The notes: generated by a model from the sequence alone, not told the origin. A DNA stretch of 64,000 nt from Prosopocoilus inquinatus (GCA_036172665.1 CM069870.1:60202212-60266211); one strand, 5' to 3'; positions 11,223 through 24,179 are shown, counted from the stretch's first letter. Numbers and translations are program-made.

Positions 11223-14200
11223 ATGAGCTACAGTAAGAAGGAAAGTTTGTTGAAAGATAAAAACGGGGTGATCATCAAGAAAGGTAACGTATCCTTGTTA
11301 ATTACCACTCAAATATCTTTTGGATTTACATTACAATTAGATGCTTAGGACCGTGTTTGCATTAATCATTCCGATTTGTTTATATCTCGTATAGTCTGCC
11401 ATGGACTATAAATAAAATCTACTGTAAATTAATACACGTGATATTTTGAAAGCTTTTTGACGCACTTCACATTAACAATTTAAATGGAATAAATAATTTT
11501 ATTAACCTACTGTTGGAGCTGTATAAGAGCTTGCAAGAATTGTCAGAAGATCTACAAAGTGAAAGAGATAATCTAGCATAGTGAAGGTTCATTGTTTGAT
11601 TTCATGCTTTTCTATCACTTTGTGCAAGATTTTAAATCAAATTTTGCTATCACAGAGGCCTAAAACAACAAAATAAAAGTCCTCTTCTAAGATAAGCAGA
11701 AACAAACTGTAGATATTTGAATTTAATCACAAAATTTGTGACAATAATATTGATTAGACTGGTTGTAAAATTAATTTAAAAGTCAGCGTTTAACTACACA
11801 TTGACCTCTTCTTTAGGATAAATGATAAATGGTTTTCAAAATCAATTACATTTTATTTAAAAAATTTTAAAGAAATGATTTCGGATGTCAACTTTTTTTG
11901 TTTCAATAGACATTTCATACATTATATCAATGATTATAAGAATACTCCTATAATCATTGATTATATGCTGTTTAAACAAAGGTAAAATTTCTGGGAAATT
12001 CCATTTTATTAAAATACGTTTTTTTTAATTTTTTTTTTTGTTTGACTTCTTTGACTTTCACTCTCACTGTAATTTGTCATGTTTAAGACGAAATTGTTCT
12101 AAGGAAAACAAATGAGATGCTATAAAACAGTTTGGTCATGATAACTTTCAAATGTTTCAGATGTTATTTGTTTGTTTCTTTGTCTTGTTTTCACTTTTAT
12201 TTTCAATGTAAGTGATTTGTCTAGTTTAAATCGAAATTATTTCAAGAAAAACAAATAAAAGACTGGCATCACAAAAATAGGATCAATAGAACACGTCATA
12301 TAACCTTCGCCTGTTTCAGATGTAATTCGTATATTTGTTTTATTTATTAATTTTTTTTTGATGTAGGTATCTATCTTCATAATTAAACAAAATTATGTGT
12401 TTGTTTTTCTCATAGTCATTTGTTTTTATTTGTTCTTTCATGAGGTGTTTATTCGCCTTCTTTAACATAGTGAATATCTTTTTCTATTGCTTATGTTTTG
12501 TATTGTTATTGCTCTAAGAAGTTTCGTTTTATTAAAAAAATATATATGTATTTTTTACATAATCATTTCCTTTTTTGAAAATTAAATACTTTGAACAGTT
12601 GTCAAAAATTTGAAAAGGAAATCATAATTTTGAATTGTTTAGATGTCATTTGTTTATTTGATATTTTTTTTTATGCACAGTCACGATTACAGAAAATCGT
12701 AGTTACTGAAAAAATGTCATTGTGTGAGGGTAACCAATATGTTAAATGCATTACGTTTATTAAACTGCAGCAGCGTGTAGATATGAAATTTTTAAAATTT
12801 CTTCTATTGAATATATCCATTCGTATGAAAATAAAAATACCTAAATGAAACAAAAAAGAGTTCGAGAAAATGACGGAGTCACTGACATCTAGCGAACGTT
12901 TTGTAAAGGTACCCCATAATGAATAAAACATTGAAATAGCATTTGGTTAACCTATAAAAAGCATTAAATTGAAATGTTTGTGAGTTTTGTGATGCCTTCG
13001 TACTTTTAGCATGACGCACAAACAATAATAAAACTAATGACAACTTAGGCTCAATTCTCACGCCAGCGCGCCATGTCCCGTTATTGTGCTGCCACTAAAA
13101 GTTGACAAGGTTTTAAATGAAGCAATTCTCACTCGGCAGCATTTTATGTCAAAAAATGCATGTAAAAACATGACGCGTTGCGACGCCTGCCGTTTGAGAA
13201 TCAAGCCTAAAGCTGGATTCATTGCTAGGCGATTTTTCATCGCCGCATTACGAGATAGACTTGATTGGTTGGTTTAATTAAACAAAATATATAATTTAAA
13301 ATCGGGCTAACGCAAAACGCCTAGCAATAAATTTGGCTTTTTACTGTATAACATTAGTGACAGATGACAGCTGTCAGCTGTTTGTTTTCCTTGTGTTTTC
13401 TGTTTTCCTTATTAAAAACGCCATCTGCTGATTGCTGATTTTCGCGAATACAACATGAATGTTTTAATCTGATTTCATTTACAATATGCCTTCTGACCGA
13501 TTCAAATTCACTTAAAAATCACTGATTGCATCTTGTTTGCACTTATTCAGTTGGCGATCAGTGATAAAGAACTGAGTGAGTTTCTCCTCACTCACCCCCT
13601 GCCGATGAAGCTGTCTTTCACAATCAGTAATCAGTATGCTGTCATTTAGTTCAGTTCAAAATCAAATAATTTATTTTTCTATGAAATGAGTTCAAATTAA
13701 GGACGGCTTGAATAAAATCAAACATATTATCAAAAAACAAAATCTCAGGGAAACTCGTTTTTGAGTCTTCAAGAGCATACTCCATTTCAGTTCAATGAAT
13801 ATAGACCAAATAGTATAAGTTAGACTCACCAATACAATTTAGTGATTTTTTCACTAGATCTGGTGATTTGATATCGACGTTTTTGAAAAGAATTAGTGAT
13901 TTTTTGTGACCAGTCTAGCGACATATCTAGTGACTTTTTCATTGATTAATAATAACTGTTTTAGTAACCACTCAACCACTTTCGTTTAAAAGACATTTTC
14001 ATAAAGTCAGAAAGCATGACTCAAAATCTCCAATGGCGGACGGTATCCCAGTTTTTTATAGTGTTGTTAAATTATCGGTAATTTATTTTTCTTCTTTAAA
14101 ACATGTTTAAATTTGACCCAGAATTAGTGTTATTAAATTGCCGGTAATTTATTTTTAATGTTACCTTACCGGTAATGTTACCGTAATATTACCAATTACA

Positions 14201-17200
14201 GCTCAAGTGGCGACATCTCGTGCCGGAGTTCCCAATTACACTTTTAACAAAAAATGTGATTCTTACTCAATGTTCTGATTAATTTGATACCGAATACGCA
14301 TTACATTTTGTTATAAATACGGTTTAAAATATTTAATATTACGTATTTCCGCTAAATAAATTCAAGTGTTAACGAAAGTCATTTTAGGTTAAGAAATATT
14401 TATTTAATTTTTTTAGTATTTATGTTATTCCTAAATAATCAGAAATATTCCTTGACCTTTTCTTTCATTGGTTTACTTGAATTTTGCAAGTGTGTAACTC
14501 GAAATTACATTATCTTGACCATAGAAGTAACAAACGGTAACAAATGAATGTTACCTTACCGGTAACATTGGAAATTTACCGTAAGGTAACGTGGTAATTT
14601 TAGCGATTCCCAACACTAGTTTTTTTTTTATAATCCTAGCGGTAATTATCTTTGTAAAAAATATTTCACAACGCGTGGTGGCAGCGGTGCAATTCTTCAT
14701 AGAATAATTAAGTACCGCTTCTTCAGTACTTCAGTTCATTGATCCAGAGCACTTTGAGAGTATCTCTATCTTCAGAAACAAAAAGAAGACGTTAAAGAAA
14801 AGATGAAAAACTATCGATGTTTTTAAACAAAAACAAAATAACCGAAAGTTCTCTTTTTTACCATCAATCGGTTTATTTGTTCCTTTATTTACTTATTTAT
14901 TTTATTTACTTACGTCTTTCGACGTATGTCGATCGTCTTTTGTTTATATTTTTATTAGGTACTTTTTTTCGCTTAAAAGTTTGAATCGTGTTTCGAATAG
15001 TTTGGACCTGAATTTCGTAGTTGTTGCAACAAAACACCTGACTTGTATTTTTGTTTGACAGACCATTTGTAAATAAGCGTAATTCAATCCAATCAAGTTT
15101 TAAAAATAGAGAGATTCAAAGAAAAGAATGTCTGTTTTTGAATCCAAACACGTTTGGATCACGATTTTGTGAGCGAAAGAAAGCACCTATTAAAAATCAG
15201 TTTAAGTGAACGAGTTTAACGGTGTTAAGATTGGAGCCAGTGTTGCCAATCCTAGCAAAGTTAAGTAGAATATTAAATATATGTAAAAAATGCTGAAAAA
15301 ATATTTAAAAATTTGACATCATTGGCTTTTAGTTAAAATTTTAGTGATTTATTATCTCTTTGTAGTAACATTTTAGTGTTTGTATTGAAGCTAAATGTTT
15401 GCGAAAACCTATTGGCAACACTGTAAAGTTAAAAGAAACAAATTGCTTAACTCAGCTATTAAGAGAAAGTGATTTCAAAGTGGTAAAAGGAGAACAGTTA
15501 TTAAGAGTATTATGACGAGGGGTAAGAAACCGGCCCACTTGCTCTGTGAACAGAATGAAAATTTAATATTTGGACTGTATTTGGACCGCCCAGAGTAACT
15601 TCTGCGAAGTGCGAACGCTCGCACTGTAACCCTTCCCCTCCCACTCCACAGCAATTTAAATACATCAGAGTCGCGGAAGGAGTAAGTAGCCCATTCGGTG
15701 TAAAAAGTGTCCCAACACTAAGTGGGCCGAATTCTTTTCCCTGATTATAACATTATAACCTAAACTTAGAAGTGTCATTTAGAGCTTGATACTGTCTAGG
15801 AAAGAAAGCGTCCCGTTTTTCGTGCACACGATTGTACCTATTTTCAGTGGATACACTCTGAATAAAGATTACTTGTGTTTGTTGCAATTGAAAAAGTTTC
15901 ATTTTATTCAAAGAAATTTCGTTTTTTTTCTCATAACCATTTGCTACTTTTTGTATCTACTCTCACCTCTCGTTTATTCGCCTTTTTTTTAATTTCGCTT
16001 AGAGGAAAACCAAATAAAATTTGAAAATATAATATAAATCTGTACATCTTCAGAACAGACGAAGTGTTAGCGGTGAAGTTGCAGCTTAGCTAACTCATTC
16101 GAGAAAATCAGCAACTAGCAGCTGTTCTATTCAATCGATTGGTTTTGTTAGTACATAAGAATATGTATACGATTGGAAGCATCAAAAAATTCATAAACTA
16201 TTCAATTTATCGTTTTTATAGGTTAATCAAATGTCATTCCAATTGCAATGTTTTCCTTTTTACATGCCTTATTATAGGACCCTTAATAAAACGTGATAAA
16301 ACTTCCGCTAGATGTCGGCGACTTGTTTTTCTCAAATACGACAGAATACATATAAACCAACAAAACTGCAACTTCACACATATTAGTCACTTTTGTTCAC
16401 ACTGTATATAAAAAATTTAATAAATAGTTTTTATGTTTTTTCCTGCAGAATCTCCCAGCTTACAGAAAAATGTTGTCTTTAATTATTCTTATTCTCTTAC
16501 AACTTTTTCTGAATTTAATACTTTGGTGAAGCTTTTACTTTCTGTTTGAATAAAAAAAAAATGTAGATCATTCATAAACAAGCAATATTTTTTATATAAG
16601 ATAGGGCCTGTAGTGACTTACATTTAGAGAAAACGTAACTTAAAATTGATTTTGTTTTTCGAGAACTGACGTTTAGGCAATGCGTAACTTCTTTTATTGA
16701 TTTTAACAAAGACTTTGTACCACACTCTAAAAATACCTAACAGATTTTACGTTAGTTATTTGGCTGCTTTTAACGTTTACTTAAAGTTTGCATAATACAG
16801 TTTTATGATAACTTCAAGGTGTATACTCGGCAAATACTTGCTTGCCGAACCTTGCATGTATTTGCTAGAATTTTTTTCTTTTAATTGGCTGAGTACATAT
16901 TGCTAATGCATTGGACTGGAAAAACCGGTTATTAAATATTTATCTGCAGTATGCAAAATTATTTTACTACATACACACAACGTGCACACAACATTATAAA
17001 TGGTGAAAATAATATTCCCTGTCTTGAATGTACCTATTGAAAAAGTTACTTTGTTTTAACTAGTTTTATTTAATCAAACTTAAAAATACTCTAAAATAAG
17101 CAACATTTAAGTACACACTTAAAATATGAATATATGTTCATTACTCCTATTTATATGAAATTTCTGATCTCGCATAAAAAAAAAACTGAATTTAATAAAA

Positions 17201-20200
17201 TTTGCAGCTGATGATGCCGAAAAAATTGCACTTCAGCAGCCCGTGCGCCTGCAACCCTCATGGGAAGACAACAACTTGCCCGAGGAGGAACTTAATTTTA
17301 AGAACTTGACCATGGATGATGCGAGCTTGCAACTCAAAACGCCTAAGGATAAATATCAGCTAGTGTACTTGATATTTATTTTACACGGTATTGGTGTACT
17401 GATGCCTTGGAACATGTTCATTACTGCCAATAATGTACGAAATCTGTAATCACTTTCATACATATTTACATGTAATTTTCTTCTAGTACTTTACGGAGCA
17501 CAAACTCAGTGCAAACTACACCGGCGTACAGGACCTACCATACAAATCGAGTTTTCTCCAATACTTGGGTTTCGCTTCACAAGTACCTAACGTTTTGTTC
17601 AATTATATAAATATATTTGTTCAAGTCGGGTAAGTATTTATTTATTTATCCTGTTTATTATGATGTCATAATAATGCCGATTTTGAATGTACTATTATGA
17701 GGTCTATAAAACACTCGTGGAATTATTAACCCATAATTAAACAAAATCGGCATTATTATGACTTCATAATAAACAGGTGTTGGATAAAACTATGTATTTG
17801 CAGTGGCGTAGCTATAGGGGTTGCAGGGATTGCAAAGCAACCCGGCGCTAAGACGCCATAGGCGCCTGTCCTAGAGCCTGTTTGAAGTCTAAAGTCAACA
17901 TTTTTTGTCTTGATTTCTAGAAAGATAGCTGTAGGAAAATGAGTATTTTAAAATACACAATGCAGTCTGAAATAAATACTTAAACAAAGAAAGACAATGA
18001 AAAAAGAAAGAAGAAAAACTAAGAAGATAAATTTTTGGAGGTGTTATTGTCGGAAAACATTTCCAAAACAACTGGAAAACGCAAAGGAAACTACATTTTA
18101 AACGTCAATTTCGAATGAACGACTTTTGTGGCGCCATCTATTAATCCCGGCTGTAAATTTCTAATTTGCCGGGAAGAGACTACATCTGAAAAGAGTTAGG
18201 AACGTTTTCAGAAATAACTTCGAATAAATAAAGAAAAATAACTTCCAATAAATAAAGTTTTATATTTAAATAGAGCGAAAAAATTTAAAAGCATTTATTT
18301 TATTTAACCATAACGATGGACTCTCTATTTACTAAAGAAAAACAACTGAAAAGTCTATCAACATTCAAGAACAATGTTCTTAAAACAACTTGAATTGAAT
18401 TTAAAAGAAAGACGTTTGTGGCGCCATCTGTTACCATGAGTCGTAACGTTGTTCTATTTATTTGTGGGACTGAGGCTATTTCAAGGCAACTGAAAACCGC
18501 TAAGAAAATCCAAGAAATGATGTTACAAAAACACTTTCGAATAAATAAAGTTGACCAGAAATGGTTACAAAAAAGAAATATCAAACATAAACAGTGCGAT
18601 CTGTTGAAACGTAGCCGTAATTAATTTTGTTCCCTTTAAATTCAGAAAGACATTTCCAAAACAGTTGAAAACAAATTTCTTCCAGAGAATGTTTGACAAA
18701 CAGTTCTCCGTTCGGCGCTAGTTTTCAGGAGCTTTTCTAACCTAACTTAAAATTTTGATAGCTACAAGTTCTGACATTTATTAAATTTCTTTCGCGGATA
18801 ATTACAATAGTCATTTGTTTTTCTTATTTATTTATTTTTTTTCGATAATTATTATTTAAAGACATTCTAAACCTCGTTTTGAATTTTTATTTTATTGCGA
18901 TCGTCATATGTTTTTTTTTTGTTTTCTTGGGGAATTTTTTTCCGTTTAGATTGGATTTTATAATCAAGAATTTAGTCAGAAAACGTTCTTCGTTTTTTTT
19001 TTGTCTTAATTGTTTGTCATTTGTCAGAAATTAAATAATTACTTATAATTTCTTCGGAATATTATTTTTTTTTCTATTTTCATTGTGCTTCTCAATGATT
19101 TCATTTTTTTTTGTTTTTTATTGTTCTTTACCCTTTTTCTCCGTCGCAAAAGGTGTGTTTTTTTTGTTTGGATTGGGTTTCTCGATAAGCGAAAATAAAC
19201 CAAGAAAGTATTTAATAAAAAATGTCATTTTTTGTTTGTGATTGCTTGTTACTCTTTCTCGTTTTTTTTTCTTGCAAAATGTGGCAATCGTTATTTGCTT
19301 CGGGATTTGATAGAGGGATTTCTCGATAATCGAGAATAAAAGTCGAAAAAATGGTCACTTTTTGTTTTTAATTTTACAATGGCGAAAGCAAAAGATAATA
19401 GACAATTACGTTTCCTGTATTTTTTTTCCTTTTTCCAAAATGGTGCTGTGTAAAAACGACTTCACGGGTGACACTTATAAATTCAGATTTGACGAACTTA
19501 ATGCTGCTGCGTTTGCACACCTCCGACACACGGCATTCGTATTCTTTTTCGTGATTTTTGAACGTTGAAACATTCAAAAATTTTAAATCAACCAATCACG
19601 AATAGAGTCTCGGATGCTGGCTGCCGTACGCCGGACCCAGCATAAAACTTTGTAAATACAACTTGTGAAGTCGAACTTAAACAACACCAATTTACAGAAA
19701 GATCAATTACAGGAACTTCTAGAAATATGATTATCCAAAATCAATTATAGGTACCTTGTCTTTATTTACTTATCACAGAAAGTAAGCATCTAAAGAAATG
19801 ATCTTTTTTTCAGTTTTGCTTTCTTAATACGTAATAGATTTTGTAATAGTAAAAGGCGCTGACGTAAATTTTGCAACCTGACGACTCGACTTCAAGTTAC
19901 GCCACTGCTTATTTGCCTTATAAGACACTTGTATAATAAATAGCTATTATAATTTTAAAAAAAGTGACGGTACATTTTATTGTAAAAATAATTAATTTCA
20001 AGTTTTTTTATCTTATCTGTTAAATATAACAGTTTATTTATACCGAGGGTTTCATTGAGAATACAATTATATCAATTTTCCATGACTTAACAAATTCAAA
20101 AATAAAGTATGATATTATACAGGTTGATTATGAAGGTCTGTAAAAATAAATACGTCCTTGAAGTTTTCTTTTTTCTTTTACATGAAATCACGAACACACA

Positions 20201-21599
20201 ATTAGCGTCATGTAATAAAAAATAAAACCTGTGACTGTGTCTTGTACAACTGACTAAAAAGATTTTTTTGTAATTTATATTTAGAGGTAGTCTGACTACT
20301 AGAATAGTATGGAGTATATCAATAGAGGTAATAATTTTCGTCTTCACCATAATATTGGCCATGACGGATAGCAGTGATTGGCCCGGTGCATTCTTTGGGT
20401 TAACGATGGGATCCGTTGTGCTCTTGAACAGTAAGTTGCACTGACATTTCTCTAATTTGTGGTAAATACAATTCGATGTAATTACAGTGATGAATGGAAT
20501 CTACCAAAATACGATTTTTGGTATGGCCGCAAAACTGCCACAAAAATACATAGGTGCTGTAATCCTCGGCAATAATATATGTGGAACATTCACCGCCATC
20601 GTATCGATTCTATCTACGTTGTTTTCATCGAGTGAGAGAATGGCTGCCATTTATTATTTCATCACCGCACTGTTCGTATTACTTATTTGTTTCGATACGT
20701 ATTTCGCTTTGCCTTTAAATGTAAGTAATTTTCTTTTTTTTTTTTTAAGCGTAGTTTGCGGTGAGTGTGACGTTAAGTAATTTTGCAGAGATTTTACAGA
20801 CATCACGAATTAAAGGAACAAAAGGAGGCTCAGCTCAGGCTTGCGAACAATAAAGGCGTGAAGCCACGGGTACCATACTTAAAAATTTTGAGGCAAGCCT
20901 GGCCCCAGTTATTGAACGTGTTCTTGGTATTTTTCGTTACCTTATCGGTATTTCCAGCCGTTCATGCGAGTAAGAATTTTTTTATTGATTGTAAGTAATT
21001 CATGCACACAGAATATTTTTTTGTTAGATATTCAGTCGGCCAATTCCGATTTTTTTATACCACCGCCGCTTTATTCAAGCATAACTTGTTTTCTGACGTT
21101 TAATTTCACTGCCATGCTGGGAAGTTTGCTTCCCAGATATGTTATTTGGGTAAGAAAGTATTTTAACTGTACAAGTCAAAATTTAATTCTATTGATTACA
21201 GCCGAAGCCAAAGTTTTTGTGGATACCAGTTGTCCTTAGGATTTTGTACATACCGTTTTATTTGTTATGTAACTATCAGATACTCGGCAAACAACGGGTG
21301 CTGCCTGTGGTTTTTAGTAACGACTGGGTGTATTGGATTGTTGCACTGACAATGGGATTTACGAATGGCTATTTTAGTTCACTGGGGATGATGTATACTC
21401 CCGGGTAAGTTAACAGCCACCAAAATACTAAATTTCGTGTTTATAATTGCGCAATTTTATTCTTGCTTGTAGTACTGTGGAACCACAATACGCAGCCACA
21501 GCCGGTATGTTCGCAGGGGCAGCTTTGATCACCGGAATATTCATAGGAGTTCTATCTGCCTTCATATGGCCTTGGTTTATACTGCATGTGGGCCCTTAA
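11223..21599 (+). CDS. Equilibrative nucleoside transporter (SLC29/ENT family), nine coding exons
   Basis: Moves nucleosides down their gradient across the plasma membrane. Coding exons: 11,223-11,283; 17,208-17,434; 17,487-17,629; 20,285-20,430; 20,488-20,720; 20,789-20,969; 21,028-21,149; 21,202-21,404; 21,473-21,599. All phases agree; the product is 480 aa, a normal ENT length. The acceptor at 11,175 (TTTTCAG) places the ATG 47 bp into its exon. Family signatures: GIGVLMPWNMFITANN in the first membrane span, the soluble loop YFTEHKLSANYTGVQDLPY, SLTTRIVWSISIEV, WPGAFFGLTMGSVVLLN, then NGIYQNTIFGMAAKLPQKY. The large polar loop with HHELKEQKEAQLRLANNKG follows, then FVTLSVFPAVHA and the C-terminal SALYTPG-like block YFSSLGMMYTPGTVEPQYA. 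About 11 membrane spans are expected. Donor GTACGA after exon 2 is weak. Introns 1 (5.9 kb) and 3 (2.7 kb) are swollen by repeats. Which ENT paralogue this is cannot be said. Confidence 0.93.
11940..12560 (+). repeat. T-rich degenerate tandem repeat in ENT intron 1
   Basis: Units of roughly 130-150 bp repeat the pattern CATGTTTAAGACGAAATTG... AAGGAAAACAAAT. The second unit has CTAGTTTAAATCGAAATT... AAGAAAAACAAAT, and a weaker third follows. Composition and motifs resemble the T-rich filler at 18.8-19.6 kb and, on the other strand, the A-rich tracts at 22.6-24.5, 28.5-29.0 and 59.4-61.0 kb. There are no coding signals. Confidence 0.45.
13043..13212. mobile_element. MITE with CTTAGGCTCAATTCTCA ends
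   Basis: ACTTAGGCTCAATTCTCACG at the left matches the complement of GTTTGAGAATCAAGCCTAA at the right (about 170 bp apart), allowing a few mismatches. It lies inside ENT intron 1. The opposing ORFs at 13,058-13,277 run through this palindrome and are shadows. Confidence 0.6.
13211..13338. mobile_element. MITE with AGCYRRATTYATTGCTAGGCG ends
   Basis: AGCTGGATTCATTGCTAGGC at the left mirrors GCCTAGCAATAAATTTGGCT at the right, enclosing about 128 bp. It directly abuts the MITE at 13,043-13,212, so one has probably inserted at the edge of the other. Confidence 0.6.
14059..14618 (-). mobile_element. Family A element, hAT-like, with near-perfect 8-bp duplication
   Basis: Both ends read TAGTGTTG inward (14,059 and, on the other strand, 14,618). 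The 8 bp outside are GTTTTTTA at the left and GTTTTTTT at the right, seven of eight identical, as expected of hAT transposons. The left end is repeated inside at 14,125 after a 50-bp spacer, so the copy carries a partial duplication of its own terminus. The 560-bp element encodes nothing and must depend on a transposase elsewhere. This copy defines the boundaries of the family. Confidence 0.65.
14740..15105 (-). repeat. Companion block, right arm of the large inverted repeat
   Basis: CAGAAACAAAAAGAAGACGT to ATCCAATCAAGTTTT is the reverse complement of about 8530-8885, with a few per cent differences by eye. Together with the family A copy beside it, it forms an inverted repeat of roughly 0.9 kb with 8.5-9.47 kb, enclosing the first exons of the nucleoside transporter. 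Confidence 0.7.
15238..15425. mobile_element. MITE with CAGTGTTGCCAAT ends
   Basis: CAGTGTTGCCAAT at about 15,238 and its complement ATTGGCAACACTG at about 15,412 form a 13-bp perfect terminal inverted repeat enclosing about 190 bp of AT-rich sequence. It sits in ENT intron 1. The same motif CAGTGTTGCCA appears alone at about 28,068. Confidence 0.55.
15426..17207. other. Remainder of ENT intron 1
   Basis: AT-rich intron sequence. The short ORFs at 15,786-15,992 and 16,139-16,411 have no recognisable protein features and low-complexity composition, so they are not called. No further repeat was recognised. Confidence 0.4.
17650..17777. mobile_element. Short MITE with 36-bp inverted repeats
   Basis: CCTGTTTATTATGATGTCAT onward at the left and its complement at 17,742-17,777 match over 36 bp with a single mismatch, around a 56-bp centre. 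It starts 20 bp after the donor of ENT exon 3. Such a near-perfect palindrome in a transcribed intron suggests a recent insertion. Confidence 0.75.
17801..19907. mobile_element. Non-autonomous hAT-like element with CAGTGGCGTARC ends
   Basis: The left end CAGTGGCGTAGC and the right end (complement of GTTACGCCACTG) match in 11 of 12 bases. Flanking 8-mers are TGTATTTG (17,793-17,800) and CTTATTTG (19,908-19,915), six of eight identical, fitting an aged hAT target duplication. The 2.1-kb interior has no transposase; it contains diverged repeats of GTGGCGCCATCT (18,130 and 18,418) and a T-rich tract at 18.8-19.6 kb. It occupies most of ENT intron 3. A further hAT-type end with the same terminus lies at 43,867-43,878. 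Confidence 0.6.
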
Positions 21600-22119
21600 C
21601 AAAAGTGTTTAATGTATGACACAGAAACTTCAATACAAATAAGATTCTGATTTAGCATGCATTTCTAAAGCATTTTCAGGGATAGGAGTTTTTGTGTCGT
21701 GCATTAGTGAAATGAGATATATTATGCAGACTGAAGGGGCGCTGCATACAGGAAAAGCTCTTCCAAGTGCATTATAAGAGTTTTCTTTTTTTTCGTTTTA
21801 ATGGTTTATTTCTAGTTTTTATGGCTTTAAAAAATAAGATTGTTGCAACAAAAGGACACGAGCGAACGCTTTCTCACTTGAAATAACATTAATGTTTTAA
21901 AAATGCTGGGATTCAGTGGTGAGATATGTGAAGCAGCTTCACATGCACTGAGTGACTGATGTCACATTACAGCCCAGTGTAGTCAACTAGTACCTGACAT
22001 AAAGGCATAGAGTCACATTATTGGACTGATTATTTCTCTCAAGTTTTTGTCATAGCCTTTGTTGCATCATATCTTCGAGTTGTGTTAATTTTAAGGTGTG
22101 CACAATTTAGGGTTAAGTG
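21600..22119 (+). other. Probable 3' UTR start of the nucleoside transporter
   Basis: Non-coding sequence after the stop at 21,599. No canonical AATAAA is seen before the transposon boundary at 22,120. The first well placed AATAAA on this strand lies beyond the nested hAT elements, at 25,241. Confidence 0.4.
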
Positions 22120-23519
22120 TAGGGTGACCAGATTTTTTTTGATAGCCAATGCTGGACGCAACATATTAGCATTTGCAACACCTAAGTCTAAGTGAGTCCC
22201 CCACGCGGTGCCTTCTCATCGACATTTTAAGTAACAATCGCATAGGTTATTTATTGTTGAGAAATAATTATTACAGTTATTGCTTAAAACGTTAATGAGA
22301 TGAAGACCTAAAAGTCAAATTGGTCAAATAGATAATGCCCCTTGCCCCCCTTTTTCCCTTGATAAAGTTACTTTAGGACAATTAAAAATTAATTTGCTTT
22401 TACGTTAATAATATAATCTTCTATGCCTTTCTTGTTATAATTATTTTTTGCCTGAAGACATTTCCTTTAATTTATTATAATTAATTTGCTTTTATTTAAA
22501 CCAGTGGTTTCTAACGGGGTCAACGAACCTCTAGGGGTCTTTTAGGGATTGGAGTTATCAATTCTTGCTTATTGTGGTGTGGCCTGTCTCAATAGTTTAT
22601 TAAAAAACTGTAGAAGATTTACACATAACATTAAATAAATTTCAATTAGCTCGAATAAAAGAAGAAAAAAAGACGAACAATTGATTATTATAATAAAAAT
22701 ACTCCTAAAATAGTCAAATCGAATACAAAAAAACAAAAAAAGACAAAAGACGATCGTCGATGAAGATAGGACGAAATAAAAATTAAGTAGAACTCAATAA
22801 GTCAATCGATATAAAACCTGACGCATCACAACCAAAAATTTAATTTGCAAATATTAAAGAAAAAAAGACGTTCAGTGAATAATTAAAAAATAAAATACAG
22901 TCACAAATCGAGTAAAAAAAAGTAGTGTCCGACCGAATATTCAGTTTCGGCCACAATTTCGTGGTTCGGTCAAACTTTCGGTTTCGACCAAAAAACAGCC
23001 GAACCTTCGGCTACAACCGAAACCACATTTATTTTCTTTTTTCTGCTTTAATTGCAATTAATCTTAAGCTTGATTAATTTTTGGATGTCAAATAATAATT
23101 ATGCTCAGTTTTAACAGTGTAAATGTCAATTTTGACAGTGAATTAAAGCTGTATCAACTCATATTTGACCGCATATTTGAAATGTGACCGATCCCAATTC
23201 GAAAACTGATTCAAAATTCCCCAGTTTGAGAAGGCACACCGGAGTTTTTCATTCTGACCTAAATTCAATTTTAATAAGATACACATTTGAATTTTGTCTA
23301 TGAGACATAGCTGAAAAAAAATCTCTTTTGACTTTTGTAAAATATGGTAGAGACGAAAATTTTAAATTTAAGTTTGATTTCAGCTATTAGTAAATAAAAC
23401 TAACTTAAAATTGTTTTTGTTTCAGTCGTACAATATAAATTTATTTAATTTCAGTTATTAATAAATTAAACTATTAATTTAGACTATAGTCAAATGTCAA
23501 ATAAAATTAAACCAAAGAA

Positions 23520-24020
23520 AAAAACAAAAAAAACAAGATGATCAATAGAAGATTAAAAAATAAAAACAAAACAAATGAAATCGGCCGATCAATTGATTAT
23601 ATTAAAAATTAAATAAAATAAAGTCAAATGAGGAATAATAAAATAAAAGATGATTATAAAGTTAGCACCAAAATAAAAAATTGTTCAAAACCAACAATTA
23701 GTCAAATTGATTTAAAAATTGAAGAATTTTGTCATATCCCAGAAATTAATCAAAAACACAAAATAAAGTCAAATAAAAGAGAAAAACAAAAATGGCAGTC
23801 AATCGACGGAATTGAAATGTAAAATAATGTCATATCGACTAAACTAAAAAACAAAAGACAATCAATTGATAATCAAGAAATAAAGTAATGCAAATAAAGT
23901 CATATAAGAGAGGATTATCGATAGTTAAAAAATAAAACTGAACAAATTAAATGATTAAAAGAAAGTGCAAAGGTCGGACAATTGATTATATTAAAAATTT
24001 AATTAAAGTCAAATAGAAAG
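23520..24020 (+). repeat. Family C A-rich repeat, copy 1
   Basis: Segments such as GATGATCAATAGAAGATT, ATGAAATCGGCCGATCAAT and AAGTTAGCACCAAAATAAAA recur in the same order and orientation at about 28,488-29,010, close to identical by eye. Copy 1 lies inside the nested hAT element. Confidence 0.75.
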
Positions 24021-24179
24021 GTCGATCAATTGAGTATATTAAAAATTTAATTAAATCCAAATAAGGAATTTAGAAAAGGAGGAACAGTGAATAGTGATGA
24101 AAATAAGGCTAAAATGGATTTCTATAAAATTAACATAAATCCAAGAGCATCGACGAATTTTTAACGAAACACTAATCTT

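Noticed and set aside
1..15105. Recurrent TTACCGGTAA blocks as a CRISPR-like or regulatory array
   Set aside because: The blocks belong to dispersed family A elements with variable spacing in a eukaryotic genome; there is no regular repeat-spacer pattern.
23628..23822. Lysine-rich ORF
   Set aside because: It is low-complexity translation of the A-rich family C repeat, and the other copy at 28.5 kb is frameshifted.
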